Source: Demequinaceae bacterium (GTDB lineage Bacteria > Actinomycetota > Actinomycetes > Actinomycetales > Demequinaceae). Taken from it: a stretch of 64,000 nt of DNA. The translations under genes were made by a program, and so were the position numbers. Positions 8,005 to 15,851 of the stretch are shown in pieces. The notes under the pieces were generated by a model. That model was not told the origin of the DNA. It saw only the letters and a program-made list of their open reading frames with translations, and made no database searches. The first letter of the stretch is position 1. Every line of letters begins with the position of its first letter. The DNA is taken from contig JAFGBM010000010.1 in assembly GCA_016933155.1 (NCBI GenBank), positions 148,670 to 212,669 on the forward strand, read 5' to 3'.

Positions 8005-8352
8005 CTAGCAGCCTGCCTTGTCCTGCAACTCCCAGTTGGAGCCATCCGAAACCGCAGCCGCCCCACCGTTGTAGAGGATCGTCACACACCAATCATCTGG
8101 ACCATTGCCCTCAAATTCCAGATCCGGGTTCTTGGCTCTTGCCTCGATAGCCAGACCATCGACGTAGTACTTGCCGCCGGAATAGGTAACGACGGGATCA
8201 GTGGAGTTGTCGACGTAGTAGAGCGCTATCTCCCTCCAGAGATCCGCTACATCCAAGGCCACATCCGTCCGGTTGTCGGACTCTCCCGAACTACACGCCG
8301 TCAACGTCACGGCGGCAAATACCGCGAGTGCCATCCCTTTGATCATTCTCAT
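8005..8352 (-). CDS. Small lipoprotein paralogous to the extracellular segment of the 5777-7201 protein
   Basis: A 115-residue lipoprotein. The signal peptide ends in LTAC with Cys at residue 20. The mature domain (VDNSTDPVVTYSGGKYYVDGL...DDWCVTILYNGG...DKAGC) aligns in order and spacing with the middle segment of the proline-rich membrane protein (AAGDDPFVIYDSGAYSIGV...DDYCIVLTTSGG...DGSC). The two Cys probably form a disulfide. RBS GGAGGAGAGAGG precedes the ATG. The fold may be pilin-like or related to secreted immunogenic small domains, but no function can be assigned. Confidence 0.7.
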   Translation of the reverse strand: MRMIKGMALAVFAAVTLTACSSGESDNRTDVALDVADLWREIALYYVDNSTDPVVTYSGGKYYVDGLAIEARAKNPDLEFEGNGPDDWCVTILYNGGAAAVSDGSNWELQDKAGC

Positions 8353-8425
8353 AGCCCTCTCTCCTCCGTATCAGATCGGGTCATACGTACTCCCGAATCG
8401 GCAATCCCCGCCAGAAAAGGCGAAG

Positions 8426-8454
8426 GCCCCTCGGAGTAAGCGTCCGAGGGGCCC
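8426..8454. repeat. Perfect 11-bp hairpin, copy 2 of a duplicated 29-bp element
   Basis: Identical over 29 bases to 7951-7979, including the GTAAGCG loop in the same orientation. It lies 74 bases upstream of the lipoprotein gene 8005-8352, so the two copies bracket that gene. No gene ends just before it on either strand, so a simple terminator role is not obvious for this copy. Confidence 0.7.
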
Positions 8455-8796
8455 TGCCATGGTCTCGAGTCCTCGAAACCCGTCGGTTGCCCGACAGGAC
8501 CGAATACCGCTATTGACGATGCGGCGCCGTGCCTCGCGGCACGACCTCTCGACCTACCATCCGGGCCCGTCAGCCCCTGTGCCGTCACCCACAGTTCTCG
8601 GTGCTGCCCCGAAGGGCTCGACCTCGACGTGGACCGCCGTTGTCCAGATGGCCCAGGATCTCGATCATCCGCTCCGCCGGTTGCCCGGCTTCACCGCAAT
8701 GAACCTCGATCCCGATGCCCCTATGTCTAGTCCGTCGGCCATGCGCGACGCAAGCGGTTCCGGGGATCATTTTTCATCCACCTCTTCTTCACAGCG

Positions 8797-8862
8797 TTGT
8801 CCACCGATGTTCCCGTTGCGGCTCCGATTCTCAACAGCCATGTGGACAAAACTCGTGGACAA
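8797..8862. promoter_or_regulatory. Cluster of three DnaA-box-like 9-mers
   Basis: TTGTCCACC at 8797-8805, TGTGGACAA at 8841-8849 and CGTGGACAA at 8854-8862. The middle one is the exact complement of TTGTCCACA, the preferred actinobacterial DnaA box; the other two differ at one position. Binding is inferred only. Confidence 0.4.
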
Positions 8863-8922
8863 GCGTTTACCTTTCCCCTCCTCGACGGACCCGTGTGATC
8901 GATGACCGTCCCTTCGGGGCAG

Positions 8923-8928
8923 TAGACT
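8923..8928 (+). promoter_or_regulatory. -10 hexamer TAGACT upstream of the MFS gene
   Basis: TAGACT matches the actinobacterial TANNNT -10. Transcription from about 8935 would give a leader of some 47 bases containing the AAGGAAG ribosome site used by the ATG at 8982. Confidence 0.45.
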
Positions 8929-8981
8929 GAGGCGCCTCTGTGCCGCCGATGACGGCGTTCTCTGACCCCTCCAAGGAAGAC

Positions 8982-10718
8982 ATGACTCACTCCTTCGTGC
9001 CCCCGACCAGGCGACAGGTCAACCTCATCGTCCTCGCCCTGCTCGTCGGGATGTTCTTGGCCTCCCTCGACCAGATGGTCGTCGCCACCGCGATCCGGAC
9101 CATCGGGGACGACCTCAACGGCCTCACCGTTCAGGCCTGGGTGACGACTGCCTACATGGTGGCGGCCACGCTGGCCACCCCGCTCTACGGCAAGCTCTCG
9201 GACATCTTCGGGCGGAAGCCCTTCTACGTGACGGCGCTGGGGCTCTTCGTCCTGGGCTCGACCCTCTGTTCGTTCGCCGAGTCGATGTACGAGTTGGCGG
9301 CCTATCGCGCCATCCAGGGTGCCGGAGCCGGTGGCCTCATGGCTCTCGCCATCATGATCCTCGGAGACATCCTCGCTCCCCGCGAGCGGACACGTTACCA
9401 GGCCGCGTTCTTCGCCGTCTGGGGGGTCTCCTCCGTCCTTGGCCCCGTCCTCGGAGGCTTCTTCGCCGGCGCGGACCAGATCCTCGGAATCGCTGGCTGG
9501 CGTTGGATCTTCCTCCTCAACGTTCCCCTGGGAGCCGCGGCGCTGGTCCTCATCGTCCGGGTCCTTCACGTGCCCCACTTCGGGCATGCGACCGGCAGGA
9601 TCGACTGGTCCGGCGTTTCGGCGCTGGTCGTGGCGATCGTTCCTCTGCTCGTCGTCCTCGAGCGGGGAAACGACTGGGGCTGGAGGTCATCCAGTTCTCT
9701 CATGCTCTTCGCGATCTCCCTGGTCGGATGGGTGGCCTTCGTGGCCATCGAACGCTCGGAAGGGGACGACGCTCTGCTTCCCCTGAGGATGTTCCGGGTT
9801 CGGACGGTCGCGATTGCCAACATCGTGAACTTCATCATGGGATTCGCCATGTTCGGCGGGCTGGCCGGCCTTCCGCTCTACCTCCAGATCTCCCGGGGCA
9901 TGTCACCCACTCGGGCGGGGCTCGCCATGATCCCCTTCACCGTCGGCATCCTGCTGGCTTCGGTTGTCGCGACGAGGATCATCCACATCACTCTTCGATA
10001 CAAGTGGCTTCCCGTCGTCGGGGCTTTCCTCCTCATCGTCGGAACCCTCCTACTGTCGCTCCTCAGCTACGACTCGCCGTTCTCGGACATAGCGGTGTAT
10101 GGGATCGTCTTCGGTTCAGGCCTCGGCTGCATCATGCAGCCCCTGTTGCTCGCCGTGCAGAACGCCCTCCCCGCGAAGGACAACGGGGCCGGGACGGCCT
10201 CCGTGATGTTCTCCCGGCAGATCGGGGGTTCACTCGGGGCCGCCGTCTTCCTGTCCATCCTCTTTGGAACGGTTGCGGACCGGATCAAGGGCGCCTTCCT
10301 TCGGGCCTCCGAGACCCCGGCCTTCCAGTCGGCGGCTTCCGACCCGGCGGTCGTCTCGAGCGGGAAGAATGGCGTCGTGCTCCAGGCCCTCGCCACGGGG
10401 GACCTCGCCCAGGCGGAGGCCGCGGGAGTCTCCCTCGACGACACGTCGTTCCTCCAGGACCTGCACCCCGAGATCGCCGCCCCCTTCCGCATCGGTTTCT
10501 CCGATGCGATCAACGGGGTCATGCTCATCGCCGCGGCCATCATCGTCGTCTCCTTCGTCATCTCGTTCTTCCTGCCCTCGCTTCGTCTCAGCGAGAAGTC
10601 CGGGCTGGAGAACCTCCTGGACGAGAAGGCTGCGGCCGCCGATGCCGAACGGCTGGCGCAGGCGGATGCTGGCGAAGCCGAACCGACTCGCGTACCCACC
10701 TCACCACCGGCAGGTTAG
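8982..10718 (+). CDS. MFS transporter, DHA2 (14-helix) drug:H+ antiporter family
   Basis: A 578-residue multidrug-efflux type permease. It has LDQMVVATAIRTIGDDL in helix 1 (the D1 motif LDxTVVNVALP-like of DHA2 pumps), loop A GKLSDIFGRKPFY, helix 4 RAIQGAGAGGL, and motif C in helix 5 (GVSSVLGPVLGGFF). There are about 14 helices, with a large periplasmic loop near the end as in EmrB/LfrA. It probably exports hydrophobic cations or drugs; the substrate is not known. The ATG at 8982 has AAGGAAG in front; a GTG at 8940 in the same frame lacks a ribosome site. Confidence 0.87.
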   Translation: MTHSFVPPTRRQVNLIVLALLVGMFLASLDQMVVATAIRTIGDDLNGLTVQAWVTTAYMVAATLATPLYGKLSDIFGRKPFYVTALGLFVLGSTLCSFAESMYELAAYRAIQGAGAGGLMALAIMILGDILAPRERTRYQAAFFAVWGVSSVLGPVLGGFFAGADQILGIAGWRWIFLLNVPLGAAALVLIVRVLHVPHFGHATGRIDWSGVSALVVAIVPLLVVLERGNDWGWRSSSSLMLFAISLVGWVAFVAIERSEGDDALLPLRMFRVRTVAIANIVNFIMGFAMFGGLAGLPLYLQISRGMSPTRAGLAMIPFTVGILLASVVATRIIHITLRYKWLPVVGAFLLIVGTLLLSLLSYDSPFSDIAVYGIVFGSGLGCIMQPLLLAVQNALPAKDNGAGTASVMFSRQIGGSLGAAVFLSILFGTVADRIKGAFLRASETPAFQSAASDPAVVSSGKNGVVLQALATGDLAQAEAAGVSLDDTSFLQDLHPEIAAPFRIGFSDAINGVMLIAAAIIVVSFVISFFLPSLRLSEKSGLENLLDEKAAAADAERLAQADAGEAEPTRVPTSPPAG

Positions 10719-12106
10719 CCCCAGACGAGGGCCTTGCTGGGATCCCCCAACACGGCCGCAACATCGGCGAGGACCCGAGATCCGAGTTCGCCGTCGACGA
10801 GCCGGTGGTCGAAGGACAACGCCAACTGGGTCACCCACCTAACGGCAACCACACCCTCGTGCACCCACGGTTGCTGACGGATGGCCCCAAAGGCCAGGAT
10901 CGCCGCCTCGCCGGGATTGAGGATCGGGGTTCCCGTGTCGATACCGAAGACCCCGACGTTGGTGATGGTGATGGTCCCGTCCTGGGTGGCGCTCGGCGGG
11001 GTCGTCCCGTTCCGGGCATCGGTCGTCAGCTGCATGACCTCCTGGGCCAGGGTGTGGAGGTCGTACCGGTGGGCGTCCTTGATGTTCGGGACGATGAGTC
11101 CCCGCGGGGTCGTCGCCGCGATCCCGAGGTTGACGTAGTGCTTGTAGACGATCTCCTGCCGCTCGTCGTCCCACGTGGCGTTGATCTCGGGGTGCCGTCG
11201 GACGGCGAAGAGGAGGGCCTTGGCGACGATCAGAAGCGGGGTGACCTTGACGTCGGCGAACTCCCTGTCCTGCTTGAGCCTCGCGACCAGGTCCATCGTC
11301 GCCGAGACGTCGAGGGTGTGGAAGACGGTCACATGGGGTGCGGTGAAGGCCGAGCGCACCATCGCCTCTGCGGTGCGCTTCCGGACCGACTTGACCGGAA
11401 CCCTCGTGAGGCGTCCATCCGCGCTGACGACCCCCGACTCCAGCCAGGGCATATCGTCGCCCGCGTAGGTGGCCAGGGTCCTGGGCTCCGTCTCCTTCGC
11501 GTGCTGGATGACATCCTCCCTGGTGACGATCCCCCCGGGTCCCGACGGGCTCACGGTCGAGAGGTCAATCCCAAGTTCCCTGGCCAGCCGACGGACGGGG
11601 GGCTTGGCGAAGACGGGATGGCTAATCTCCGCATCCGACTCCTCTCCGAAAGAGGAGAAGACCTCGACGCGACGGGGTCGCCTGACGGCCTCGGTCGCGC
11701 TCACCCCGTACCCGACGAGCACGCTTCCGCTCGCCCCGTCGGAGACAGGCTCGTCGACGGTCGGCTCCGGCTCGTCGAGTCTCGGCATCGAAAAGGACGG
11801 TTCCGGCTCCGGCGGTGCAGATTCCGGCATCGCGACGATGGGCTCCGGCACCGGTCCGTTGGGGTCGATATCGAAGACGACGATGGCGGAGCCGACGTTC
11901 ACCGTGTCCCCCTCGTGCACGAGCAACTCGGTGACGAGCCCGTCGACCGGACAAGGGATCTCGACGAGGGACTTCGCCGTCTCGATCTCGACCAACGGCT
12001 GATTGACCTCGACGGTGTCGCCGATCCGGACGAGCCAGGTCACGACGTCGGCCTCGGTTAGGCCCTCCCCCGCATCCGGGAGGTTGAACGTCTCGAAGAT
12101 GGGCAT
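10715..12106 (-). CDS. 2-oxoacid dehydrogenase E2 (dihydrolipoamide acyltransferase)
   Basis: A 463-residue E2 component. An N-terminal lipoyl domain (residues 1-80) has the lipoylated lysine in ETAKSLVEI (Lys45). An acidic/Pro linker follows, then a peripheral-subunit-binding domain (PVRRLARELGIDLSTVSPSGPGG, ~155-190) that docks E1 and E3. The C-terminal acyltransferase domain has active-site FDHRLVDGELG near the end. It transfers acyl groups from E1 to CoA in a branched-chain, pyruvate or acetoin-type complex. It is the last gene of an E1 alpha-E1 beta-E2 operon. No E3 gene is adjacent, so lipoamide dehydrogenase must come from elsewhere. Its stop overlaps the convergent MFS gene by 4 bases. 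Confidence 0.93.
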   Translation of the reverse strand: MPIFETFNLPDAGEGLTEADVVTWLVRIGDTVEVNQPLVEIETAKSLVEIPCPVDGLVTELLVHEGDTVNVGSAIVVFDIDPNGPVPEPIVAMPESAPPEPEPSFSMPRLDEPEPTVDEPVSDGASGSVLVGYGVSATEAVRRPRRVEVFSSFGEESDAEISHPVFAKPPVRRLARELGIDLSTVSPSGPGGIVTREDVIQHAKETEPRTLATYAGDDMPWLESGVVSADGRLTRVPVKSVRKRTAEAMVRSAFTAPHVTVFHTLDVSATMDLVARLKQDREFADVKVTPLLIVAKALLFAVRRHPEINATWDDERQEIVYKHYVNLGIAATTPRGLIVPNIKDAHRYDLHTLAQEVMQLTTDARNGTTPPSATQDGTITITNVGVFGIDTGTPILNPGEAAILAFGAIRQQPWVHEGVVAVRWVTQLALSFDHRLVDGELGSRVLADVAAVLGDPSKALVWG

Positions 12107-12115
12107 CGCACTCTC

Positions 12116-13108
12116 CTAGTGGGCTAGGACCCGGTCGACGGCATCGAGGAGCCGATCGACGCTGGGAAGGTAGTCGTGCTCGAACTTCGATCCAGGGTAG
12201 GGCATGAAGAACCCTCCCACCCTGAGGACGGGCGCCTCAAGATGGAAAAAGGCCTCCTCGGTCACCCGGGCGGCGATTTCTGCGCCCACCCCGAAGGCCG
12301 AAGGGGCTTCGTGGACGATGACGCACCGTCCCGTCTTCTTCACTGATCGGACGACCGTCTGGTGGTCGAGGGGGCTGAGCGACCGAAGGTCGATGACCTC
12401 GACGCTCGACCCCTCCTCCTCGGAAACCTGGGCAACTTGAAGAGCGAGCCTGACCGTCGGCCCGTAGGCGACGATGGTCGCGTCGTCGCCCTGCCGCACG
12501 ATACGGGCGCGGCTCATGCCGGTCGTCGCCTTCGCCTCGTCGAACGGGGCATCGAGGTCGACGTCGGCCTTGTCCCAGTAGCGGGCCTTCGGCTCGAAGA
12601 AGATGACGGGGTCGGGGCAGGCGATCGCCTGCTGGATCATCGTGAACCCGTCCTCCGGGGTTGCGGGCGCTGCCACCCGGAGGCCCGGGGTGTGGGTGAA
12701 GTAGCCTTCGGGACTCTCGGAGTGGTGCTCGATGGCCCCGATGTTCCCGGCGAACGGCACCCTGATCGTCACCGGGAGGGTGATGTTCCCTTGGGCCCGA
12801 TAGTGCATCTTGGCCAGTTGAGTGGTGATCTGGCTGAAGGCCGGGAAGATGAAACCGTCGAACTGGATCTCGCAGACGGGTCGATAGCCCCGCATCGCCA
12901 TGCCGATCGCCGTTCCGACGATCCCCGACTCGGCCAGCGGGGTGTCCCGGACCCGATCCCCTCCGAAATCCTTGTGCAGCCCATCGGTGACCCGGAAGAC
13001 CCCCCCAAGCACCCCGATGTCCTCTCCCATGAGCACCACCTTGGGGTCCCGCTCCATCGCCTTCCTGAGGCCCGCGTTGATCGCGGCCGCCATCGTCAGG
13101 GTCGTCAT
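12116..13108 (-). CDS. 2-oxoacid dehydrogenase E1 beta subunit
   Basis: A 330-residue transketolase-like pyrimidine-binding protein. It starts with MTTLTMAAAINAGLRKAMERD and continues with the family pattern VVLMGEDIGVLGGVFRVTDGL (catalytic-region Glu in GEDIG). It ends in a transketolase C-terminal domain with GFFMPYPGSKFEHDYLPS. Together with E1 alpha it forms the ThDP-dependent decarboxylase that loads the lipoyl arm of E2. The ATGA overlap with E1 alpha (13105-13108) indicates translational coupling, and only 9 bases separate it from E2. Confidence 0.93.
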   Translation of the reverse strand: MTTLTMAAAINAGLRKAMERDPKVVLMGEDIGVLGGVFRVTDGLHKDFGGDRVRDTPLAESGIVGTAIGMAMRGYRPVCEIQFDGFIFPAFSQITTQLAKMHYRAQGNITLPVTIRVPFAGNIGAIEHHSESPEGYFTHTPGLRVAAPATPEDGFTMIQQAIACPDPVIFFEPKARYWDKADVDLDAPFDEAKATTGMSRARIVRQGDDATIVAYGPTVRLALQVAQVSEEEGSSVEVIDLRSLSPLDHQTVVRSVKKTGRCVIVHEAPSAFGVGAEIAARVTEEAFFHLEAPVLRVGGFFMPYPGSKFEHDYLPSVDRLLDAVDRVLAH

Positions 13109-14238
13109 CGGTGGGATCCCTCCGCATCGACGAAGGACTCCTCATACCGCTCGTACCAGGCCCGTTCGGAGTCCACCGTCGCGTGGGGCTCCGCGTAGAC
13201 GTGATCGAACATGTCGCGGGCGGGGGCCCTTACGGATTCCTTGAGGCGTATTCGGGCCCTGGTGGCGAGTTCCTTGCCCTCCGCGCGGACCTCCTCCTGG
13301 AAGGCTTGAGGCAGTTCCCCGGCGCGTTCAAGGTAAGCCGTCAGCCTCGCGATCGGATCGCGTTCCCTCCAGTAGTCCTCCTCGTCCCTGGTGCGATACC
13401 TGGTCGGGTCGTCCGAGGTCGTGTGCGCCGCCATCCGATAGGTCAGGGCCTCGATGAACGTGGGGCCTCCCCCAGATCGCGCGCGCTCGAGGGCCTGCCT
13501 GGTGACCGCGTACGACGCGAGGACGTCGTTCCCGTCGACCCTGACCCCGGGGATCCCCACCCCCGATGCCCTTTGGGCCAGGGCGACCTTGGACTGACGG
13601 GTCGTCGGCTCGGAGATCGCGTACTGATTGTTCTGGCAGAAGAACACGATGGGGGCGTTGTTGACGGCCGCGAAGACGAGCGCCTCGTTCGTGTCGCCCT
13701 CGGATGTGGCCCCGTCCCCGAAGTAGCAGATGACGGCGGCGTCGTGATCGGGCCGCCCCGAGCCGACGAGCCCGTCCCAGTCCATGGCCATGGCGTACCC
13801 GGTCGCGTGCAGGGTGTGCGCGCCGATGACGAGCGTGTACAGGTGGAAGTTGTGCTCGTTCGGGACCCAGCTCGAGTGCTCAAGGCCCCTGAAAGTCCTG
13901 AGGATGTCCGCGAGGTCGACCCCTCGAAGGTAGGCGACCCCGTGCTCGCGGTAGGAGGGGAAGACCCAGTCCCGGTCGGTCAGGGCATGCCCGGAGCCGA
14001 TCTGGGCGGCCTCCTGGCCGAGTGCCGCCACCCACAGCCCGAGTTCCCCCTGGCGCTGCAGCGACGTCGCCTCCGTGTCGAATGCCCGAACGATGACCAT
14101 TTCACGCCACATGGCCCGGAGCGCGGCGAAGTCGAGATCCTGGGCGAAGGGTGAGTATTCGGGATGCTCGAGGCGGTCTCCCGTGTGCGTCAACAGGCGT
14201 ACGACGCCGTTGTCCGACAGCGGCCCGTGGGCGTCCAC
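13105..14238 (-). CDS. 2-oxoacid dehydrogenase E1 alpha subunit (branched-chain/pyruvate type)
   Basis: A 377-residue ThDP-binding E1 alpha. The diphosphate-binding motif GDGATSEGDTNEALVFAAV...NN is intact, and YREHGVAYLRG, EHNFHLY and ISEPTTRQ match E1 alpha enzymes. Substrate class cannot be fixed from sequence alone; branched-chain 2-oxoacid or pyruvate are most likely. The start is uncertain among in-frame GTG codons at 14250, 14244 and 14238. The last is chosen because GGAGGT sits just before it. It is first gene of the operon; a 16-bp palindrome overlapping a -10 box lies about 42-57 bases upstream. Confidence 0.92.
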   Translation of the reverse strand: MDAHGPLSDNGVVRLLTHTGDRLEHPEYSPFAQDLDFAALRAMWREMVIVRAFDTEATSLQRQGELGLWVAALGQEAAQIGSGHALTDRDWVFPSYREHGVAYLRGVDLADILRTFRGLEHSSWVPNEHNFHLYTLVIGAHTLHATGYAMAMDWDGLVGSGRPDHDAAVICYFGDGATSEGDTNEALVFAAVNNAPIVFFCQNNQYAISEPTTRQSKVALAQRASGVGIPGVRVDGNDVLASYAVTRQALERARSGGGPTFIEALTYRMAAHTTSDDPTRYRTRDEEDYWRERDPIARLTAYLERAGELPQAFQEEVRAEGKELATRARIRLKESVRAPARDMFDHVYAEPHATVDSERAWYERYEESFVDAEGSHR

Positions 14239-14279
14239 ATCCACCTCCACTGCCGCACCCGCGGCCTAGCTCCGCTCAA

Positions 14280-14319
14280 CCTACGCTAGCGTAGGCTACG
14301 GGTGCGTAAGTTCGCAACC
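14280..14319 (-). promoter_or_regulatory. Promoter with palindromic operator for the E1 alpha-E1 beta-E2 operon
   Basis: CCTACGCTAGCGTAGG at 14280-14295 is a perfect 16-bp palindrome. On the operon strand it contains TACGCT, a good TANNNT -10, and TTGCGA lies 18 bases further upstream as a plausible -35. A regulator bound to the palindrome would block RNA polymerase. The regulator is not encoded next to it, as far as can be seen. Confidence 0.5.
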
Positions 14320-14344
14320 CTGACACCCCGGGCATTCTCCCCCG

Positions 14345-15421
14345 CTAGAAACGGTGCGGGTACGCCTCGAGGGCGGCGATCAGGCGATCGTTCTCCTCCG
14401 GCGAGCCGGCGTTGATCCGGACCCCCTCTCCCCCGAAGGGGCGGACGAGTATAGGAGGGGCGGCGGCCCCGAGGTGCGAGGCGAGCGCCGACGCCTCGTC
14501 CCTCGCCTCAAGCCAGAAGAAGTTGCCTTGGGCCTCGGGAGGGTTCCACCCTTGGGTCCTCAAGGCCGTCAGGATCCTCTCCCGCTCGGCGACGATGGCG
14601 TCGACGCGCTCGAACAACTCCCCCTCGGCCTCGAGGGAGGCGAGGGCGGCCACCTGGGCGATTCCCGAGAGGGAGAAGGGGGTGACGCAGGGCCGAATCG
14701 CGGAAACCACCTCGGGGTCCCCCAGGGCGAAACCCACCCTGAGCCCGGCAAGCCCGTATGCCTTGGAGAACGTCCGGGCGACCAGGAGGTTGGAGTGCCG
14801 GGTGAGGGCGTTCCGTCCGTCGACGGCCAGGGGATCCCGCACGAACTCGACGTAGGCTTCATCGAGGATGACCAGTACCGTCGGGGGAACGCCCTGCATG
14901 AACGCCTCGAACTCCTCCTCCCGGATCGCCGGGCCCGTCGGATTGTTGGGGGAGCAGAGGAGGACGACCTTGGTTCGCTCGGTCATGGCCCCAACCATGG
15001 CCGCGAGGTCGTGGCGCCCGCCATCGGCGAGGGGAACCTCGACCGTCTCCGCCCCGGTCAGCCGGGTGAGGATCGGATACGCCTCGAAGGACCGCCAGGC
15101 GTAGATCACCTGGTCTGAGGGCTCGGTGAAGGCCTGAAGGGCGTGGCCGAGGACCGAGACCGAGCCCGCCCCCGTCACGACCGCCCCCTCGGGAAGCCCG
15201 TATCGAGCCGCGAGGGCCTCGGTGAGAGCCCGGCTGAACATGTCGGGGTAACGGTTGACCGAGGCGGCAGCGCCGGCGATGGCTTCCCGGACGGAGGCCA
15301 GGGGCGGATACGGATTCTCGTTCGAGGAGAGCTTGATCGGTTGGGGCCCCCCGCCGCCCCGCGCACCCGGGACATAACTCGGAAGGGCGGCGACGGCGTC
15401 TCGGGGAACTGGGAGGGTCAT
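14345..15421 (-). CDS. hisC: Histidinol-phosphate aminotransferase family (HisC-like)
   Basis: A 358-residue fold-type I PLP aminotransferase. The N-terminal motif IKLSSNENPYPP is the HisC hallmark. There is the LLCSPNNPTG loop, the aspartate in VILDEAYVEF that contacts PLP, and the PLP-lysine in ARTFSKAYGLAGLRVGF. It should convert imidazole-acetol phosphate and glutamate to histidinol phosphate, or act on aromatic substrates as related Pat enzymes do. It is isolated from other his genes here, so the aromatic aminotransferase role is possible. Start at 15421; CATGCT lies six bases before it, suggesting a leaderless transcript. Confidence 0.83.
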   Translation of the reverse strand: MTLPVPRDAVAALPSYVPGARGGGGPQPIKLSSNENPYPPLASVREAIAGAAASVNRYPDMFSRALTEALAARYGLPEGAVVTGAGSVSVLGHALQAFTEPSDQVIYAWRSFEAYPILTRLTGAETVEVPLADGGRHDLAAMVGAMTERTKVVLLCSPNNPTGPAIREEEFEAFMQGVPPTVLVILDEAYVEFVRDPLAVDGRNALTRHSNLLVARTFSKAYGLAGLRVGFALGDPEVVSAIRPCVTPFSLSGIAQVAALASLEAEGELFERVDAIVAERERILTALRTQGWNPPEAQGNFFWLEARDEASALASHLGAAAPPILVRPFGGEGVRINAGSPEENDRLIAALEAYPHRF

Positions 15422-15427
15422 GGGGCT

Positions 15428-15433
15428 AGCATG
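15428..15433 (-). promoter_or_regulatory. -10 hexamer CATGCT of a leaderless promoter (hisC-like gene)
   Basis: CATGCT on the minus strand, then AGCCCC, then the ATG at 15421. The divergent gene starts only 38 bases away, with its own AAGAAT hexamer at 15446-15451, seven bases before the ATG at 15459. Confidence 0.42.
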
Positions 15434-15458
15434 CCATCGTCGTGGAAGAATGGCGCCC

Positions 15459-15851
15459 ATGAGATTCCTATGGCGACTTGCGGTCACGGCCTTCGCAATC
15501 TGGGTCACGACCGAGCTCGCGCTTGACGTTGTCGTCTACGGCGGAAACGGCTCCTGGTGGGGACGTGTCCTGACCTTCCTCGGGGTTGCCCTCCTCCTCG
15601 TCCTCGTCAACGCCCTCGTGAAACCGTTCGTCAAGATCGTGACGATTCCCGTCCGGATCCTGACTCTTGGCCTCTTCTCCCTCGTCATCAACTGGGCCAT
15701 GCTCGTCCTCGCCTCGTGGCTGTCCACGAAGTTCGACTTCGCGACCCTCGACGTCGGAGGGTTCTGGAAGACGCTCCTTGCCGCCCTCGTCATCTCGGTG
15801 ATCACGGCCATCCTCGGGGGCTCGGGCAAGAAGAAGGGGCCCCTGCCCTAA
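15459..15851 (+). CDS. Phage holin family 4-type small membrane protein
   Basis: A 130-residue protein with four hydrophobic helices and the pattern of the YvlD/phage holin 4 superfamily: VNALVKPFVKIVTIPVRILTLGLFSLVIN followed by a helix and a short loop. These are ordinary chromosomal membrane proteins, not phage lysis genes, and have no settled function. The start at 15459 is chosen from hydrophobicity and homologue length; ATG at 15450 is an alternative. It overlaps the convergent hydrolase gene by 4 bases. Confidence 0.75.
   Translation: MRFLWRLAVTAFAIWVTTELALDVVVYGGNGSWWGRVLTFLGVALLLVLVNALVKPFVKIVTIPVRILTLGLFSLVINWAMLVLASWLSTKFDFATLDVGGFWKTLLAALVISVITAILGGSGKKKGPLP

Larger units (their letters stand above)
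8353..8981. other. 629-base stretch without a convincing gene
   Basis: It holds the second copy of the 29-bp hairpin (8426-8454), three DnaA-box-like 9-mers (8797-8862) and a TAGACT promoter hexamer at 8923-8928. Short open frames here (for example 8585-8770 on the minus strand) show no recognisable family and no clear ribosome site, so they are not called. Base composition between 8760 and 8880 is AT-richer than its surroundings. Confidence 0.6.

Noticed and set aside
8585..8770. 61-residue open frame on the minus strand in the 8.4-8.9 kb spacer
   Set aside because: No recognisable motif and no clear ribosome site; not enough to call a gene.
9503..12061. 852-residue open frame on the plus strand
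   Set aside because: It overlaps the MFS gene in another frame and is antisense to the E2 gene. No motif and low-complexity composition.
15459..15851. Prophage lysis gene (holin)
   Set aside because: The family name includes holin, but no other phage genes are near; the protein is a common chromosomal membrane protein.
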